From positions 49,943 to 113,942 of the forward strand of contig JAEWET010000034.1 in the NCBI GenBank assembly GCA_023389195.1: a DNA stretch of 64,000 nt, read 5' to 3'. Made by a program: the position numbers and the translations under genes. This DNA comes from Aliihoeflea sp023389195. Its GTDB lineage: Bacteria > Pseudomonadota > Alphaproteobacteria > Rhizobiales > Rhizobiaceae. This document shows, in pieces, positions 54,631 to 64,000 of this stretch. Numbering within the stretch: the first letter of the stretch is position 1; each line of letters starts with the position of its first letter. The notes beneath the pieces are model-generated. The model saw nothing but the letters and a program-made list of their open reading frames with translations. It searched no databases and had not been told where the DNA came from.

Positions 54631-55452
54631 TCAGCCGGCGGCAAAGGCCGCCCGTTCGTCGCGCTCCTGCTGGACCGCGCGCCGTTTCGTGAGAATCGAC
54701 GCGACAAGGACGCCGATGGCGACGAGCCCGATGAGAATCGTGCAGGCCGCGTTGATTTCCGGTGTCACGCCGAGACGCACCTGGCTGTAGATCTTCATCG
54801 GCAGCGTCGTCGCGCCGGGGCCTGAAGTGAAGCTGGCGATCACGAGATCGTCGAGCGACAGCGTCAGCGCCAGCATCCAGCCGGACAGCACCGCCGGCGC
54901 GATGATCGGCAACGTCACCTGGAAGAAGGTGCGCACCGGTGTGGCGCCGAGATCCATCGCCGCCTCCTCGATGGAGCGATCGAAGGACAGGAGCCGCGAC
55001 TGTACCACCACCGTGACGAAGCACATGCTGAAGGTGATATGGGCAAGCGTCACCGTCCAGAAGCCGCGATCGAAACCGATGGCGACGAAGAGCAGGAGCA
55101 GCGACAGGCCGGTGATCACCTCCGGCATGACGAGCGGCGCATAGACCATGCCGGAAAACAGCAGCCGGCCGCGAAAGCGCGTGTAGCGCACGAGCGCCAG
55201 CGCCGCCATGGTGCCGAGCACCGTCGCCACGCTGGCGGCGAGAAGCGCCACGCGGATCGTCACCCAGGCCGCATCGATAAGACCCTGATTATGGAAAAGC
55301 GCAACATACCACTTCGTGGAGAAGCCGGCCCAGACGGTGACGAGTTTCGACTCGTTGAAGGAGAAGATCACCAGCAGCAGGATCGGCAGGTAGAGGAAAG
55401 CGAAGCCGAGCACCACCGACACGATGTTGAAACGGGACCAGGTGTTGTTCAC
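54631..55452 (-). CDS. potI: putrescine ABC transporter permease PotI
   Basis: 273 residues, six helices. VVLGFAFLYLPILLLVIFSFN opens the protein and the coupling loop is SIEEAAMDLGATPVRTFFQVTLP. GWMLALTLSLDDLVIASFTSGPGATTLP is the PotC/PotI signature. The GTG at 55452 is preceded by GGGAGGTAGG, better than the frame to 55491. Last gene of potFGHI, 4 bp after potH. Confidence 0.92.
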   Translation of the reverse strand: MNNTWSRFNIVSVVLGFAFLYLPILLLVIFSFNESKLVTVWAGFSTKWYVALFHNQGLIDAAWVTIRVALLAASVATVLGTMAALALVRYTRFRGRLLFSGMVYAPLVMPEVITGLSLLLLFVAIGFDRGFWTVTLAHITFSMCFVTVVVQSRLLSFDRSIEEAAMDLGATPVRTFFQVTLPIIAPAVLSGWMLALTLSLDDLVIASFTSGPGATTLPMKIYSQVRLGVTPEINAACTILIGLVAIGVLVASILTKRRAVQQERDERAAFAAG

Positions 55453-55456
55453 GGGC

Positions 55457-56368
55457 CTACCTCCCCTTCTCTTCGGCTTTCGCCTGCGCATTCTGGAAGA
55501 ACACTATGGGCACGACGAGGATGAGGAGAAGGATCGTCGCCACGGCGGCCGAGACGGGCCAGTCGCGATTGGCGTTGAACTCGTTCCACAACGTCTTGCC
55601 GATCATCAGCGTCTGCGACCCGCCGAGCAGATCGGGGATGACGAACTCGCCGACGGCCGGGATGAAGACGAGCATGCAGCCCGCCACCACGCCGGGAACC
55701 GACAGCGGGAAGGTGATTTTCCAGAAGGCCGAGACCGGTGGCGCGCCGAGATCCTGCGCCGCCTCGATCAGCGAATGATCGAGCTTTTCCAGCGTCGAAT
55801 AAATCGGCAGCACCATGAAGGGCAGGTAGGAATAGACGATACCGATATAGAGCGCCCAATTGGTGTTGATGATGATCAGCGGATCGTTGATCACGCCGAT
55901 CCCCATCAGGAACTGGTTCAGCAGGCCTTCCGGCTTGAGGATGGCGATCCAGGCATAGACGCGGATGAGGAAACTCGTCCAGAACGGCAGGATCACCAGC
56001 ATCAGCAGCGTCGGGCGAAGCGCGCGGGGGGCCTTTGCCATGCCATAGGCGACGGGATAGCCGATCAGGAGCGCCAGGATCGTCGAAACGCCCGCAATCC
56101 AGAGGCTGGAGAGATAGGCATTGATATAGAGCGCGTCCTCGGTCAGCCAGAGGAAATTATCGAAATGCAGTTCGCCAAGCTTGCCGAAGAACCCGGACAG
56201 ACCGTCGGCAAATCCGAAAACCGGCACGTAGGGCGGCTGCGCGATCGCCATGGTGGACAAGGAGATGCGGAAGACGATGAAGAAGGGAACGAGGAAGAAA
56301 AACAGCAGCCAGACATAGGGAACGATGATGACCAGGCGGCTGAAGAGAGCGGAGCCGAGGTTGCGCAT
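55457..56368 (-). CDS. potH: putrescine ABC transporter permease PotH
   Basis: 303 residues, six helices. LVIIVPYVWLLFFFLVPFFIVFRISLS is the first helix; LIEAAQDLGAPPVSAFWKITFPLS is the coupling loop; FIPAVGEFVIPDLLGGSQTLMIGKTLWNEF is characteristic of PotB/PotH. It is 4 bp from potG and from potI, so all are translated from one message. Confidence 0.92.
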   Translation of the reverse strand: MRNLGSALFSRLVIIVPYVWLLFFFLVPFFIVFRISLSTMAIAQPPYVPVFGFADGLSGFFGKLGELHFDNFLWLTEDALYINAYLSSLWIAGVSTILALLIGYPVAYGMAKAPRALRPTLLMLVILPFWTSFLIRVYAWIAILKPEGLLNQFLMGIGVINDPLIIINTNWALYIGIVYSYLPFMVLPIYSTLEKLDHSLIEAAQDLGAPPVSAFWKITFPLSVPGVVAGCMLVFIPAVGEFVIPDLLGGSQTLMIGKTLWNEFNANRDWPVSAAVATILLLILVVPIVFFQNAQAKAEEKGR

Positions 56369-56372
56369 GTCG

Positions 56373-57515
56373 TCAATCCCTCAGTACGACGCCGGCGGTC
56401 TCGTCGAACGACACCCAGACCTTCTCGTCATAGACGATCGGGTCCTCGACCTCGCGCCTCGCATTCAGCATCGAGGCCTTCAGCACCTTGCCGTTGGCAA
56501 GCCGGATGTGGAAGACCGTCATATCGCCGAGATAACCGATATCCCAGACCTCGCCCTCCACGGCATTGACCCCGGGATCCGCGGGCGCCGCGCGATCGAC
56601 ACGCAGTTTTTCCGGCCGGATGGCAAAGCCGGTGCTGACGCCGTTGGCCGGGATCTCGCCGCTTGCCGCGCGAATGGTCAGCCCATCGGCGCCGGCAAGC
56701 TCGACCCGGCCGTTGCCGCTCGCCGTGACCTTGCCTTCCAGAATGTTCACGTCCCCGATGAAATCAGCCACGAAACGGGAATTGGGAGCCTCGTAGATCT
56801 CGGCGGGCGTCGCCACCTGGATGACCTCGCCATGGCTCATGACGGCGATGCGGTCGGCCATGGTCATCGCCTCCTCCTGATCGTGCGTGACGACGACGAA
56901 GGTGAGGCCGAGTTCCTGTTGCAGGTCCATCAGCTCGAACTGGGTTTCCTCGCGCAGCTTCTTGTCGAGCGCGCCGAGCGGCTCGTCGAGCAGCAGCACC
57001 TTCGGCCGCTTGGCGAGCGAACGGGCGAGCGCCACGCGCTGACGCTGGCCGCCGGAAAGCTGGTGCGGCTTGCGTTTGGCGAACTGCTCGAGCTTCACGA
57101 GCTTCAGCATCTGCGCGACCCGTTCGGCAATCTGGCTTTTCGGCATGCCGTCCTGCCTGAGGCCGAAGCCGATATTGCTCTCCACCGTCATATGCGGAAA
57201 GAGCGCATAGGACTGGAACATCATGTTGACGGGCCGCCGATAGGGCGGGATGCCGGCAATGTTCTGCCCGTCGAGGATGATTTCACCCGACGTCGGCTTC
57301 TCGAAGCCCGCCAGCATGCGCAGCAAGGTCGACTTGCCGCAGCCAGACGCGCCGAGCAATGCGAAGAATTCACGGTGATAGATATCGAGCGTGAGATTAT
57401 CGACGGCGGTGAAATCACCGAACGTCTTGGTCACATTGCGAAACGTTATGAACGGCGTGGCGTCCGGATCCGTCCAAGGCGCAAAAGACCGACGGGTGTT
57501 GCCGAGAGATTTCAT
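56373..57515 (-). CDS. potG: putrescine ABC transporter ATPase PotG
   Basis: 380 residues. Walker A GASGCGKST, signature LSGGQRQRVALARSL, Walker B VLLLDEPLGALDKKLREETQ and TMADRIAVMSHGE, with a C-terminal TOBE-2 domain. FITFRNVTKTFGDFTAVDNLTL is a PotA/PotG start. ATG at 57515 was preferred to the frame at 57587, which lies over the intercistronic hairpin. Belongs with potF, potH and potI. Confidence 0.92.
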   Translation of the reverse strand: MKSLGNTRRSFAPWTDPDATPFITFRNVTKTFGDFTAVDNLTLDIYHREFFALLGASGCGKSTLLRMLAGFEKPTSGEIILDGQNIAGIPPYRRPVNMMFQSYALFPHMTVESNIGFGLRQDGMPKSQIAERVAQMLKLVKLEQFAKRKPHQLSGGQRQRVALARSLAKRPKVLLLDEPLGALDKKLREETQFELMDLQQELGLTFVVVTHDQEEAMTMADRIAVMSHGEVIQVATPAEIYEAPNSRFVADFIGDVNILEGKVTASGNGRVELAGADGLTIRAASGEIPANGVSTGFAIRPEKLRVDRAAPADPGVNAVEGEVWDIGYLGDMTVFHIRLANGKVLKASMLNARREVEDPIVYDEKVWVSFDETAGVVLRD

Positions 57516-57554
57516 TGCCTGCCCCTGTATCGTATGTCTGGCATGCGGACGAAA

Positions 57555-57580
57555 TTGCCCGGAAGCGAGCTTCCGGGCAA
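57555..57580. other. intercistronic hairpin between potF and potG
   Basis: Perfect 11-bp stem TTGCCCGGAAG/CTTCCGGGCAA around a 4-base loop (57566-57569) with no T-run, between potF and potG. Same layout as the dppA/dppB hairpin: probably lets the binding protein be made in excess. Confidence 0.75.
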
Positions 57581-57595
57581 TCCACATCCCAAGGG

Positions 57596-58690
57596 CTACT
57601 GCCCGGTCACGACCCTGGTCCAGGTTCGCGTGAACAGGCGCTGGGTCTTGGCGTCCAGCGTGGTGTTGCTGAAGAGCTTGGCGAGCGTCTCCTCATCCGG
57701 ATAGATCGTCGGGTCCTCGATGATGTCGGCCGGCAGGATCGCCTGCGACGCCTTGTTGCCATTGGCGTAATGGACGTATTCCGTCGACTTGGCGATCACC
57801 TCCGGCCGCATGACGTAATCGAGGAAGGCGTGCGCTTCGTCGACATGCGGCGCATCGGCGGGGATCGCCATCTGGTCGAACCACATCTGCGTGCCTTCCT
57901 TCGGAATGCTGTAGCCCAGTTCGACGCCGTTTTCAGCCTCATCGGCCCGGTCGCGCGCCTGGAAGACATCGCCCGACCAGCCGACCGCGATGCAGATGTC
58001 GCCATTGGCCAGACCGTTGATGAATTCCGAGGAGTGGAACTTGCGGACGAAAGGACGCACCTTGAGGAGCGCTTCTTCGGCCTTGGCGATATCTTCCGGC
58101 TCGTGGCTGTCGGGATCAAGCCCGAGATAGGCGAGCACCACCGGGATCATGTCGGTCGGCGAATCGAGGAAGTTGATGCCGCAGTCCTTGAGCTTGGCGG
58201 CGTATTCCGGGTCGAAGACCATCTTCCAGCTATCGACTTCGTCGGTGCCGAGAGCTTCCTTCACCTTGGCCTTGTTATAGCCGATGCCGACGGTGCCCCA
58301 CATCCAGTTGATCGAATATTCGTTGCCGGGGTCGAACGGCTGCATGCGCTCGCTGATCATGTCCCACATGTTCTTCAGGTTCGGCAGCTTCGACTTGTCG
58401 AGTTTCTGATAGACACCGGCTGCGATCTGGCGTTGCAGAAAGGTGTTGGTCGGCACGACGATATCATAGCCGGTGCCGCCCGCCAGGAGCTTGGTCTCGA
58501 GGATCTCGTTGGAATCATAGACGTCGTAGACGACCTTGATGCCGGTTTCCTTGGTGAAGTCGTCAATGATCGACGCATCGATATAGTCCGACCAGTTGTA
58601 GACGTTGACGACTTTCTCCTGTGCGAAGGCGCTGCCGGCGGCCAGCAGGGCACCCGCCGCAACGGCCGCCAAAAGAACGTTTCTCTTCAT
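57596..58690 (-). CDS. potF: putrescine-binding periplasmic protein PotF
   Basis: 364 residues. Signal peptide MKRNVLLAAVAAGALLAAGS (cleavage after AFA) then QEKVVNVYNWSDYIDASIID, the standard PotD/PotF opening. YDIVVPTNTFLQRQIAAGVYQKLD and INWMWGTVGIGYNKAKV are conserved; the acidic residues and Trp that grip the amine ends are expected in these blocks. The ATG at 58690 is preceded by GGGAGAA; the longer frame to 58732 is not. First gene of potFGHI. Confidence 0.93.
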   Translation of the reverse strand: MKRNVLLAAVAAGALLAAGSAFAQEKVVNVYNWSDYIDASIIDDFTKETGIKVVYDVYDSNEILETKLLAGGTGYDIVVPTNTFLQRQIAAGVYQKLDKSKLPNLKNMWDMISERMQPFDPGNEYSINWMWGTVGIGYNKAKVKEALGTDEVDSWKMVFDPEYAAKLKDCGINFLDSPTDMIPVVLAYLGLDPDSHEPEDIAKAEEALLKVRPFVRKFHSSEFINGLANGDICIAVGWSGDVFQARDRADEAENGVELGYSIPKEGTQMWFDQMAIPADAPHVDEAHAFLDYVMRPEVIAKSTEYVHYANGNKASQAILPADIIEDPTIYPDEETLAKLFSNTTLDAKTQRLFTRTWTRVVTGQ

Positions 58691-58871
58691 AGATTTTCTC
58701 CCGGTTTTAAACTTGCGCCTGTGAAATCGCATGAGGAACAGTCGCTGATTATGAAGCTTTTTTTGGTCGCGACAAGTTTCATTCCATTGCGAAAGGCTGT
58801 GGTTTTGGTATCACATTGGCAGTCTTTGTATCATATGTGGCCCGCATCGGTGACGGAAATCAAGCCTAAAC

Positions 58872-60287
58872 TTACTGGAAGTCGAAAAGGCTGAGGCCTG
58901 CCACCATCTCATCGAGACCTAGCGGCCGTGTGACAGGCGGCTCGGCCCGCGCAAGACATCCCTGCCGCTCGCACAGCCGACAGGCCGGGCCGACGGGAAT
59001 AGCCGCGTTTTCCGCGGAGCCCGCGGCATAGACCGTTTCGCCCGCATGGTCCGCTTCGCAGCCAAGGAGAATCGCGGTGCGGCGCAACCGCTCGTGGAAG
59101 GCGGCCTGCGGCCCCTCGAGGGTGCGCGAAACCGTGAGGAAGGAAAGCCCGTCCGGCATCTCCACCCGGTCGACGAGGATCTGGCCCGGCTGGGAAAAAG
59201 CGGCATGGACGCCAAGCCGGGGACAGCCGCCGCCGAAGCGCGCCTGCGGAAAACCCTGCGCGCCGGCGCGGCGGAACCGATGCCCGGCATTGTCGATCTC
59301 CAGCAGGAAGAAGGGAACGCCGGCCTTGCCCGGTCGCTGCAACGTCGTCACCCGATTGGCCGCCTGCTCGAAGGAAACGCCGAAACGCGAGCGCAGCAGG
59401 TCGATATCGTAGCGGAGGCGCTGCGCCGTGGCGTGGAAGGCCTCATAGGGCATCATCAGCGCATGGGCGGCATAGCGCGCCAGTTCGAAACGGGCGATGC
59501 GGCGCGCCTCGTCCGTGGAAAGGGCCAGAAGATCCAGTTCGGCAAGGATTTCGTCCCGCAGGGCGATCTGCGTCGCCTCCATGGCGATCTCGCGCAACTG
59601 GTCGAAAGGCGACAGGCGCTCCGACAGGAACAACCGCATGGAATGGCGGTCGAAGCGCCGCCGCAGCGTCGGCATGGCATGGACCGGCAGGGTACGCAGG
59701 ACGACGCCATGCTCCTTGCGCAGCCACGCCTTCAGCGCGGCGGCGAGGTCGTCTCCGGGGGCAAGGGCGGCATGAAAGCGTTCCGCCGCCTCGTCGATCG
59801 CTGCAAAATAGTTCGGCCGGACTTCCAGCTTGCCACGCACCTCGTCCAGCGGCAGAAGCGCTCCGGACAGCACGGCACCCCGGCCCTCCCGCGCCAGAAG
59901 CTCGGCAAGGTCGGACAATCGCCCGGCCTGCTCGCGATAGGCGCGGTAAAGCTTCAGGACGCCGCCGGCGACATTCGGCGCGGCCTCCGCCAGTTCGACG
60001 AGTTCGTGATCGCCGGGCAATTCGCCGGCGAGAAGCGGATCGGCGAAAACCTCGCGCAACGCCCGGACGCTGCCGCCGCTTTCGCCCTGCAACTCATCGA
60101 GATCGACCTTGTAGACGGAGGCGAGCCGCAGCAGGAGCTGCACCGTCAGCGGCCGCTGGTTGCGCTCGATGAGGTTCAGATAGGACGGCGAGATCGACAG
60201 TTCCTCGGCCATCGCGGTCTGGGTCAGGCCGAGCGCATTGCGAATGCGCCGGATCCGGGGGCCGGCGAAGATCTTGTTTTCCGCCAT
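58872..60287 (-). CDS. XRE-type regulator of the RamB/ScfR family
   Basis: 471 residues: HTH_XRE at about 10-65 (IRRIRNALGLTQTAMAEELS, ISPSYLNLIERNQRPL), an IrrE-like DUF955 domain near 150-290 (RFELARYAAHALMMPYEAF), and a C-terminal DUF2083 domain with Cys motifs (CEADHAGETVY, CRLCERQGCLARAEPP). Such proteins (RamB, ScfR, PccR) sense acyl-CoA level or acetate/propionate status and control the glyoxylate shunt and related genes. It diverges from isocitrate lyase with 240 bp between, so control of aceA is likely. The active-site HExxH of IrrE is absent. Confidence 0.88.
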   Translation of the reverse strand: MAENKIFAGPRIRRIRNALGLTQTAMAEELSISPSYLNLIERNQRPLTVQLLLRLASVYKVDLDELQGESGGSVRALREVFADPLLAGELPGDHELVELAEAAPNVAGGVLKLYRAYREQAGRLSDLAELLAREGRGAVLSGALLPLDEVRGKLEVRPNYFAAIDEAAERFHAALAPGDDLAAALKAWLRKEHGVVLRTLPVHAMPTLRRRFDRHSMRLFLSERLSPFDQLREIAMEATQIALRDEILAELDLLALSTDEARRIARFELARYAAHALMMPYEAFHATAQRLRYDIDLLRSRFGVSFEQAANRVTTLQRPGKAGVPFFLLEIDNAGHRFRRAGAQGFPQARFGGGCPRLGVHAAFSQPGQILVDRVEMPDGLSFLTVSRTLEGPQAAFHERLRRTAILLGCEADHAGETVYAAGSAENAAIPVGPACRLCERQGCLARAEPPVTRPLGLDEMVAGLSLFDFQ

Positions 60288-60527
60288 CCGTCAAAATTCC
60301 TTACATCTCTTCCATTGAGCTTCAAGTGGCGAAATTTACAATCTTTACTTTTTTACATGTGAAACTCGACAAACACAAGACATCATAACTTCTTTATAAG
60401 CTAGGTTTTTCGCTTTCCTATCGCGCCTTTGTGCGCTGCGATGTAAATACTGTCACATATTATCCAGCGATGAACGCATCCAGCGGCCTTGTCGTCAAAC
60501 AGAGCGATACAATCGATGGAGGATCGA
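60288..60527. promoter_or_regulatory. divergent regulator/aceA control region
   Basis: 240 AT-richer bases. The core TTACA or its complement recurs: TTACAT at 60301, TTTACA at about 60336, TTACAT at about 60353, and TGTAAAT at about 60442. These may be half-sites of the divergent RamB-like regulator. The aceA ribosome site GGAGG lies just before its ATG. No terminator is needed here as both genes read outward. Confidence 0.45.
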
Positions 60528-61817
<1,290 letters not shown>

Positions 61818-61860
61818 CCGCCGCCGCGCCCCACACAGCCGTCAGAAGAGGAAAGACGTC

Positions 61861-62100
61861 ATGACAGTCCAGACACGCGTCAAGGAACGGGCGGAAGAAC
61901 AGTCCTCCGCCATGACCCCCGATCAGCAGGCGATGATCCGCATGGTGGCCAACGACCTGCACCGCCTCAACCAGTCCGTCATGAAGGCGGTGGAGGCCGG
62001 CGTTTCGGTCGAACTCGTCCGCTCCGCCCGCCACCACGGCGGCGAGGGCAACTGGGGCGATCTGCTGATCCCGGTCGTCCTCACCCAGGGTCGCGGCTGA
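61861..62100 (+). CDS. small conserved hypothetical protein following aceA
   Basis: 79 residues: MTVQTRVKERAEEQSSAMTP, then a helical middle (MIRMVANDLHRLNQSVMKAVEAG) and RHHGGEGNWGDLLIPVVLTQ. No signal peptide or membrane helix. GAGGAAAG precedes the ATG and the gap to aceA is only 43 bp, so it is probably cotranscribed with it. I do not recognise a domain. A weak hairpin (GCCGGAC/GTCCGGC, 62112-62134) follows. Confidence 0.7.
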   Translation: MTVQTRVKERAEEQSSAMTPDQQAMIRMVANDLHRLNQSVMKAVEAGVSVELVRSARHHGGEGNWGDLLIPVVLTQGRG

Positions 62101-62200
62101 CGGCCGGCATTGCCGGACGACAGGAAGGTCCGGCGTAATCCGGGCCTTCAGGCTACGGCAAATCCTTGCCGCAAGCGCGCCTCGAACACCCCGGGCCGGC

Positions 62201-63382
62201 TCAGGCGACCTGACCCGCCGCATGGCCGGATGCCCAGGCCCACTGGAAATTGTAGCCGCCGAGCCAGCCGGTGACATCCACCGCCTCGCCGATGAAGTAA
62301 AGGCCCGGCACCGCCCTTGCCTCCATGCTGCGGGAATCGAGTGCGGCGGTATCGACACCGCCGAGCGTCACCTCCGCCGTACGGTATCCTTCCGAGCCCG
62401 GCGGCCGCAGCCGCCAGTCGCGGAGCCGCCGCACCAGCGCCTCGATGCGTGCGGCTGGCTGTTCGGCGAGCGATCCCCCGATGCCGAGATCGGCGACGAG
62501 ACGTTGCGCGAGCGCCTTCGGAACATGCTCGGACAGCACGGTCTGCACCGCCTGACGGCCGTTCTGCCGCCGCGCCTGCGCCAATAGGGCGGCAAAATCG
62601 ACATCGGGGCGAATGGACAGGGCGATTTCCTCGCCCTCGCGCCAATAGGAGGAGATTTGCAGGATGGCAGGGCCGGACAGGCCGCGATGGGTGAACAGCA
62701 TCGCCTCGCGGAATTCCGTGCGCCCATGGCGGACGGCAACGTCAACGGCCACGCCCGGCAGGCCCTCGTGGGCGGAAAGCGTCGCCGGATCGAGGGTCAG
62801 CGGCACCAGTCCCGCCCGCGTTTCGAGAACCGTGAGGCCGAACTGCTCGGCGATGCGATAGGCAAAACCCGTCGCACCCATTTTCGGAATGGACTTGCCG
62901 CCGGTGGCGATCACCAGCGATGCCGTCTCCACGACGCCCGCCTCCGTCTCGACGCGGAAGACGGAACCGTCATGGCCGACCGCAGCGACCGGCGTCGACA
63001 GCCGCAACACGACACCGGCCGCCTTCATTTCGGCCAGCAGCATCGCCACGATCTGTCTGGACGACTGGTCGCAGAAAAGCTGGCCCAGCGTCTTTTCGTG
63101 CCAGGCGATGCCATGGCGTTCCACGAGATCGAGAAAATCGTGCGGGCCGTAGCGGGCAAGCGCCGACTTGCAGAAATGCGGATTGGCGGAAAGGAAGTTC
63201 TTCGGTCCGGCATGAAGATTGGTGAAGTTGCAACGCCCGCCGCCGGAAATACGGATCTTCTCGCCCGGCGCACGGGCATGGTCGAGGACGAGCACGCTTC
63301 GCCCGCGCCTGCCCGCCTCGATGGCGCACATCATCCCTGCCGCACCCGCCCCGATGATGACGACGTCCCGCCGTTCCGCCAT
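62201..63382 (-). CDS. BaiN/HI0933-like FAD-dependent oxidoreductase
   Basis: 393 residues. N-terminal dinucleotide-binding GAGAAGMMCAIEAGRRGRSVLVLD (about 9-32; GxGxxG type) and the typical RISGGGRCNFTNLHAGP, NPHFCKSALARYGP, ATGGKSIPKMGATG, GLSGPAILQISSYW and C-terminal FIGEAVDVTGWLGGYNFQWAWASG define the HI0933/BaiN flavoprotein family. Members are thought to reduce C=C bonds in enone-like compounds; the substrate here is unknown. ATG at 63382 chosen over 63433, which adds a lead without homology. Divergent from the glutamine-synthetase-family gene. Confidence 0.88.
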   Translation of the reverse strand: MAERRDVVIIGAGAAGMMCAIEAGRRGRSVLVLDHARAPGEKIRISGGGRCNFTNLHAGPKNFLSANPHFCKSALARYGPHDFLDLVERHGIAWHEKTLGQLFCDQSSRQIVAMLLAEMKAAGVVLRLSTPVAAVGHDGSVFRVETEAGVVETASLVIATGGKSIPKMGATGFAYRIAEQFGLTVLETRAGLVPLTLDPATLSAHEGLPGVAVDVAVRHGRTEFREAMLFTHRGLSGPAILQISSYWREGEEIALSIRPDVDFAALLAQARRQNGRQAVQTVLSEHVPKALAQRLVADLGIGGSLAEQPAARIEALVRRLRDWRLRPPGSEGYRTAEVTLGGVDTAALDSRSMEARAVPGLYFIGEAVDVTGWLGGYNFQWAWASGHAAGQVA

Positions 63383-63550
63383 GTTCACGCTCTCCGTTCG
63401 CGCCCTCTTTCGGCGAATGCGCGATAATGTCAACCGGGCGGAGAAAGTGGCCTTATCCGAAAGAAATCGGGGATCTGCCCGCCGGAGGCCCCCTAGCCAA
63501 GCAGTAAACTCCGGCTATGATGACCCATCGTCAACAACCACCGGTGTCCC

Positions 63551-64000
63551 ATGCCGCCCAGGAAGCGAGTCTTAGCCCCCGCAATCGAAAAATCCGCACG
63601 CTCCGCCAAAATCCCTCCCTCCCTCAGCGTGCCACGTGGGGTCAAGACCTGGAAGGAAGCCGCATCCTGGCTGCGCGCCCGGGGTATCGAGGACATCGAA
63701 TGCATCACGCCGGACCTTGCCGGCGTGCCGCGCGGCAAGATGATGCCGACCTCGAAATTCACCTCCAACACCTCGCTCGCCCTTCCCTCGGCGCTCTACC
63801 GTCACACGATCTCGGGCGATTATCCCGAAGAGACCGGAAATTTCCGCTATGAGCCCCGCGACAGCGACCTCAAGCTGGTGCCCGATCTCTCGACCCTTTC
63901 GGTCGTCCCCTGGGAAAGCGATCCGACGGCGCAGGTGATCTGCGACATCGTCGGCTCCACCGGCGAAAACGTGCCCTATACGCCGCGCAACGTCCTGAAG
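63551..64000 (+). CDS. glutamine-synthetase-family protein (C-terminus cut by window edge)
   Basis: 150 codons visible, open to the window end. After an N-terminal Lys/Pro-rich lead, TWKEAASWLRARGIEDIECITPDLAGVPRGKMMP and the block SNTSLALPSALYRHTISGDYPE give the GS beta-grasp domain; DSDLKLVPDLSTLSVVPWESDPTAQVICDI is typical of the gamma-glutamylpolyamine synthetase (PuuA) type rather than GlnA. With potFGHI 5 kb away, a role in putrescine use is possible. The ATG at 63551 is the likely start but an upstream alternative cannot be excluded. The catalytic core is outside the window. Confidence 0.82.
   Translation, partial: MPPRKRVLAPAIEKSARSAKIPPSLSVPRGVKTWKEAASWLRARGIEDIECITPDLAGVPRGKMMPTSKFTSNTSLALPSALYRHTISGDYPEETGNFRYEPRDSDLKLVPDLSTLSVVPWESDPTAQVICDIVGSTGENVPYTPRNVLK

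Overview
The window is about 64 kb of GC-rich chromosomal DNA from an alphaproteobacterium of the order Hyphomicrobiales, most likely Rhizobiaceae close to Sinorhizobium/Ensifer, Shinella or Rhizobium. The evidence is a clear RirA iron regulator, a CbrA-type cell-cycle kinase, a tRNA-His of the alphaproteobacterial type without G-1, palindromic intergenic repeats of rhizobial style, and a gene order (dpp-rirA-fbpA, then phaP-cbrA-fbpB-acsA-potIHGF-aceA) that matches what I remember of the S. meliloti chromosome. That synteny is from memory and was not searched.

Layout. 1-13 kb holds housekeeping and metabolic genes: a truncated LysR regulator, a VOC protein, a cysteine-free Mrp ATPase, an enoyl-CoA hydratase/isomerase, a CoxG-like protein, a non-pyrrolysine MttB-family methyltransferase with a MocR regulator, pgi with a HAD phosphatase, a FadD carrying a histone-like Lys/Ala/Pro tail, and a DUF924 protein. 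Two long palindromic repeats lie here (3.4 and 9.9 kb). 13-18.4 kb is a dppABCDF peptide-type ABC operon, divergent from a LuxR-type orphan regulator. 19.6-21.4 kb is rirA divergent from the iron-binding protein gene fbpA; between them are an IRO box (TGA-N9-TCA) and an Irr/ICE-like palindrome. 21.4-26.2 kb has an M48 protease overlapping a DUF898 membrane protein, then mmsA divergent from a LysR regulator.

26.3-43.9 kb is an accessory catabolic block between this backbone and tRNA-His. Its first part is a GntR/FCD regulator, an enolase-superfamily enzyme, a gamma-glutamyltransferase-family hydrolase, a tiny two-helix membrane protein and an LctP-family permease; copies of an ATTGTATAAAAT box precede the regulator and the enolase gene. 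Its second part is a tightly packed ten-gene operon: a CUT1-type ABC importer, a B12-dependent diol/glycerol dehydratase whose large and medium subunits are fused plus a separate small subunit, an SDR dehydrogenase, a hydroxylysine-kinase-like phosphotransferase, a class III aminotransferase/phospho-lyase and a GntR repressor. A perfect palindrome (ATTTGTTATAACAAAT) lies at its start. No reactivase and no microcompartment gene is present. This operon is the best candidate for an undescribed pathway: uptake and breakdown of an amino- or polyhydroxylated compound.

44.4-64 kb returns to backbone: tRNA-His, phasin under two PhaR-like sites, the CbrA-type kinase, a fused iron-permease gene (fbpB), acetoacetyl-CoA synthetase, an AsmA protein, the potFGHI putrescine importer, a RamB/ScfR-like regulator divergent from isocitrate lyase, a BaiN-like flavoprotein and the start of a glutamine-synthetase-family gene. 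Much of this half serves storage polymer, acetate/acetoacetate and polyamine metabolism.
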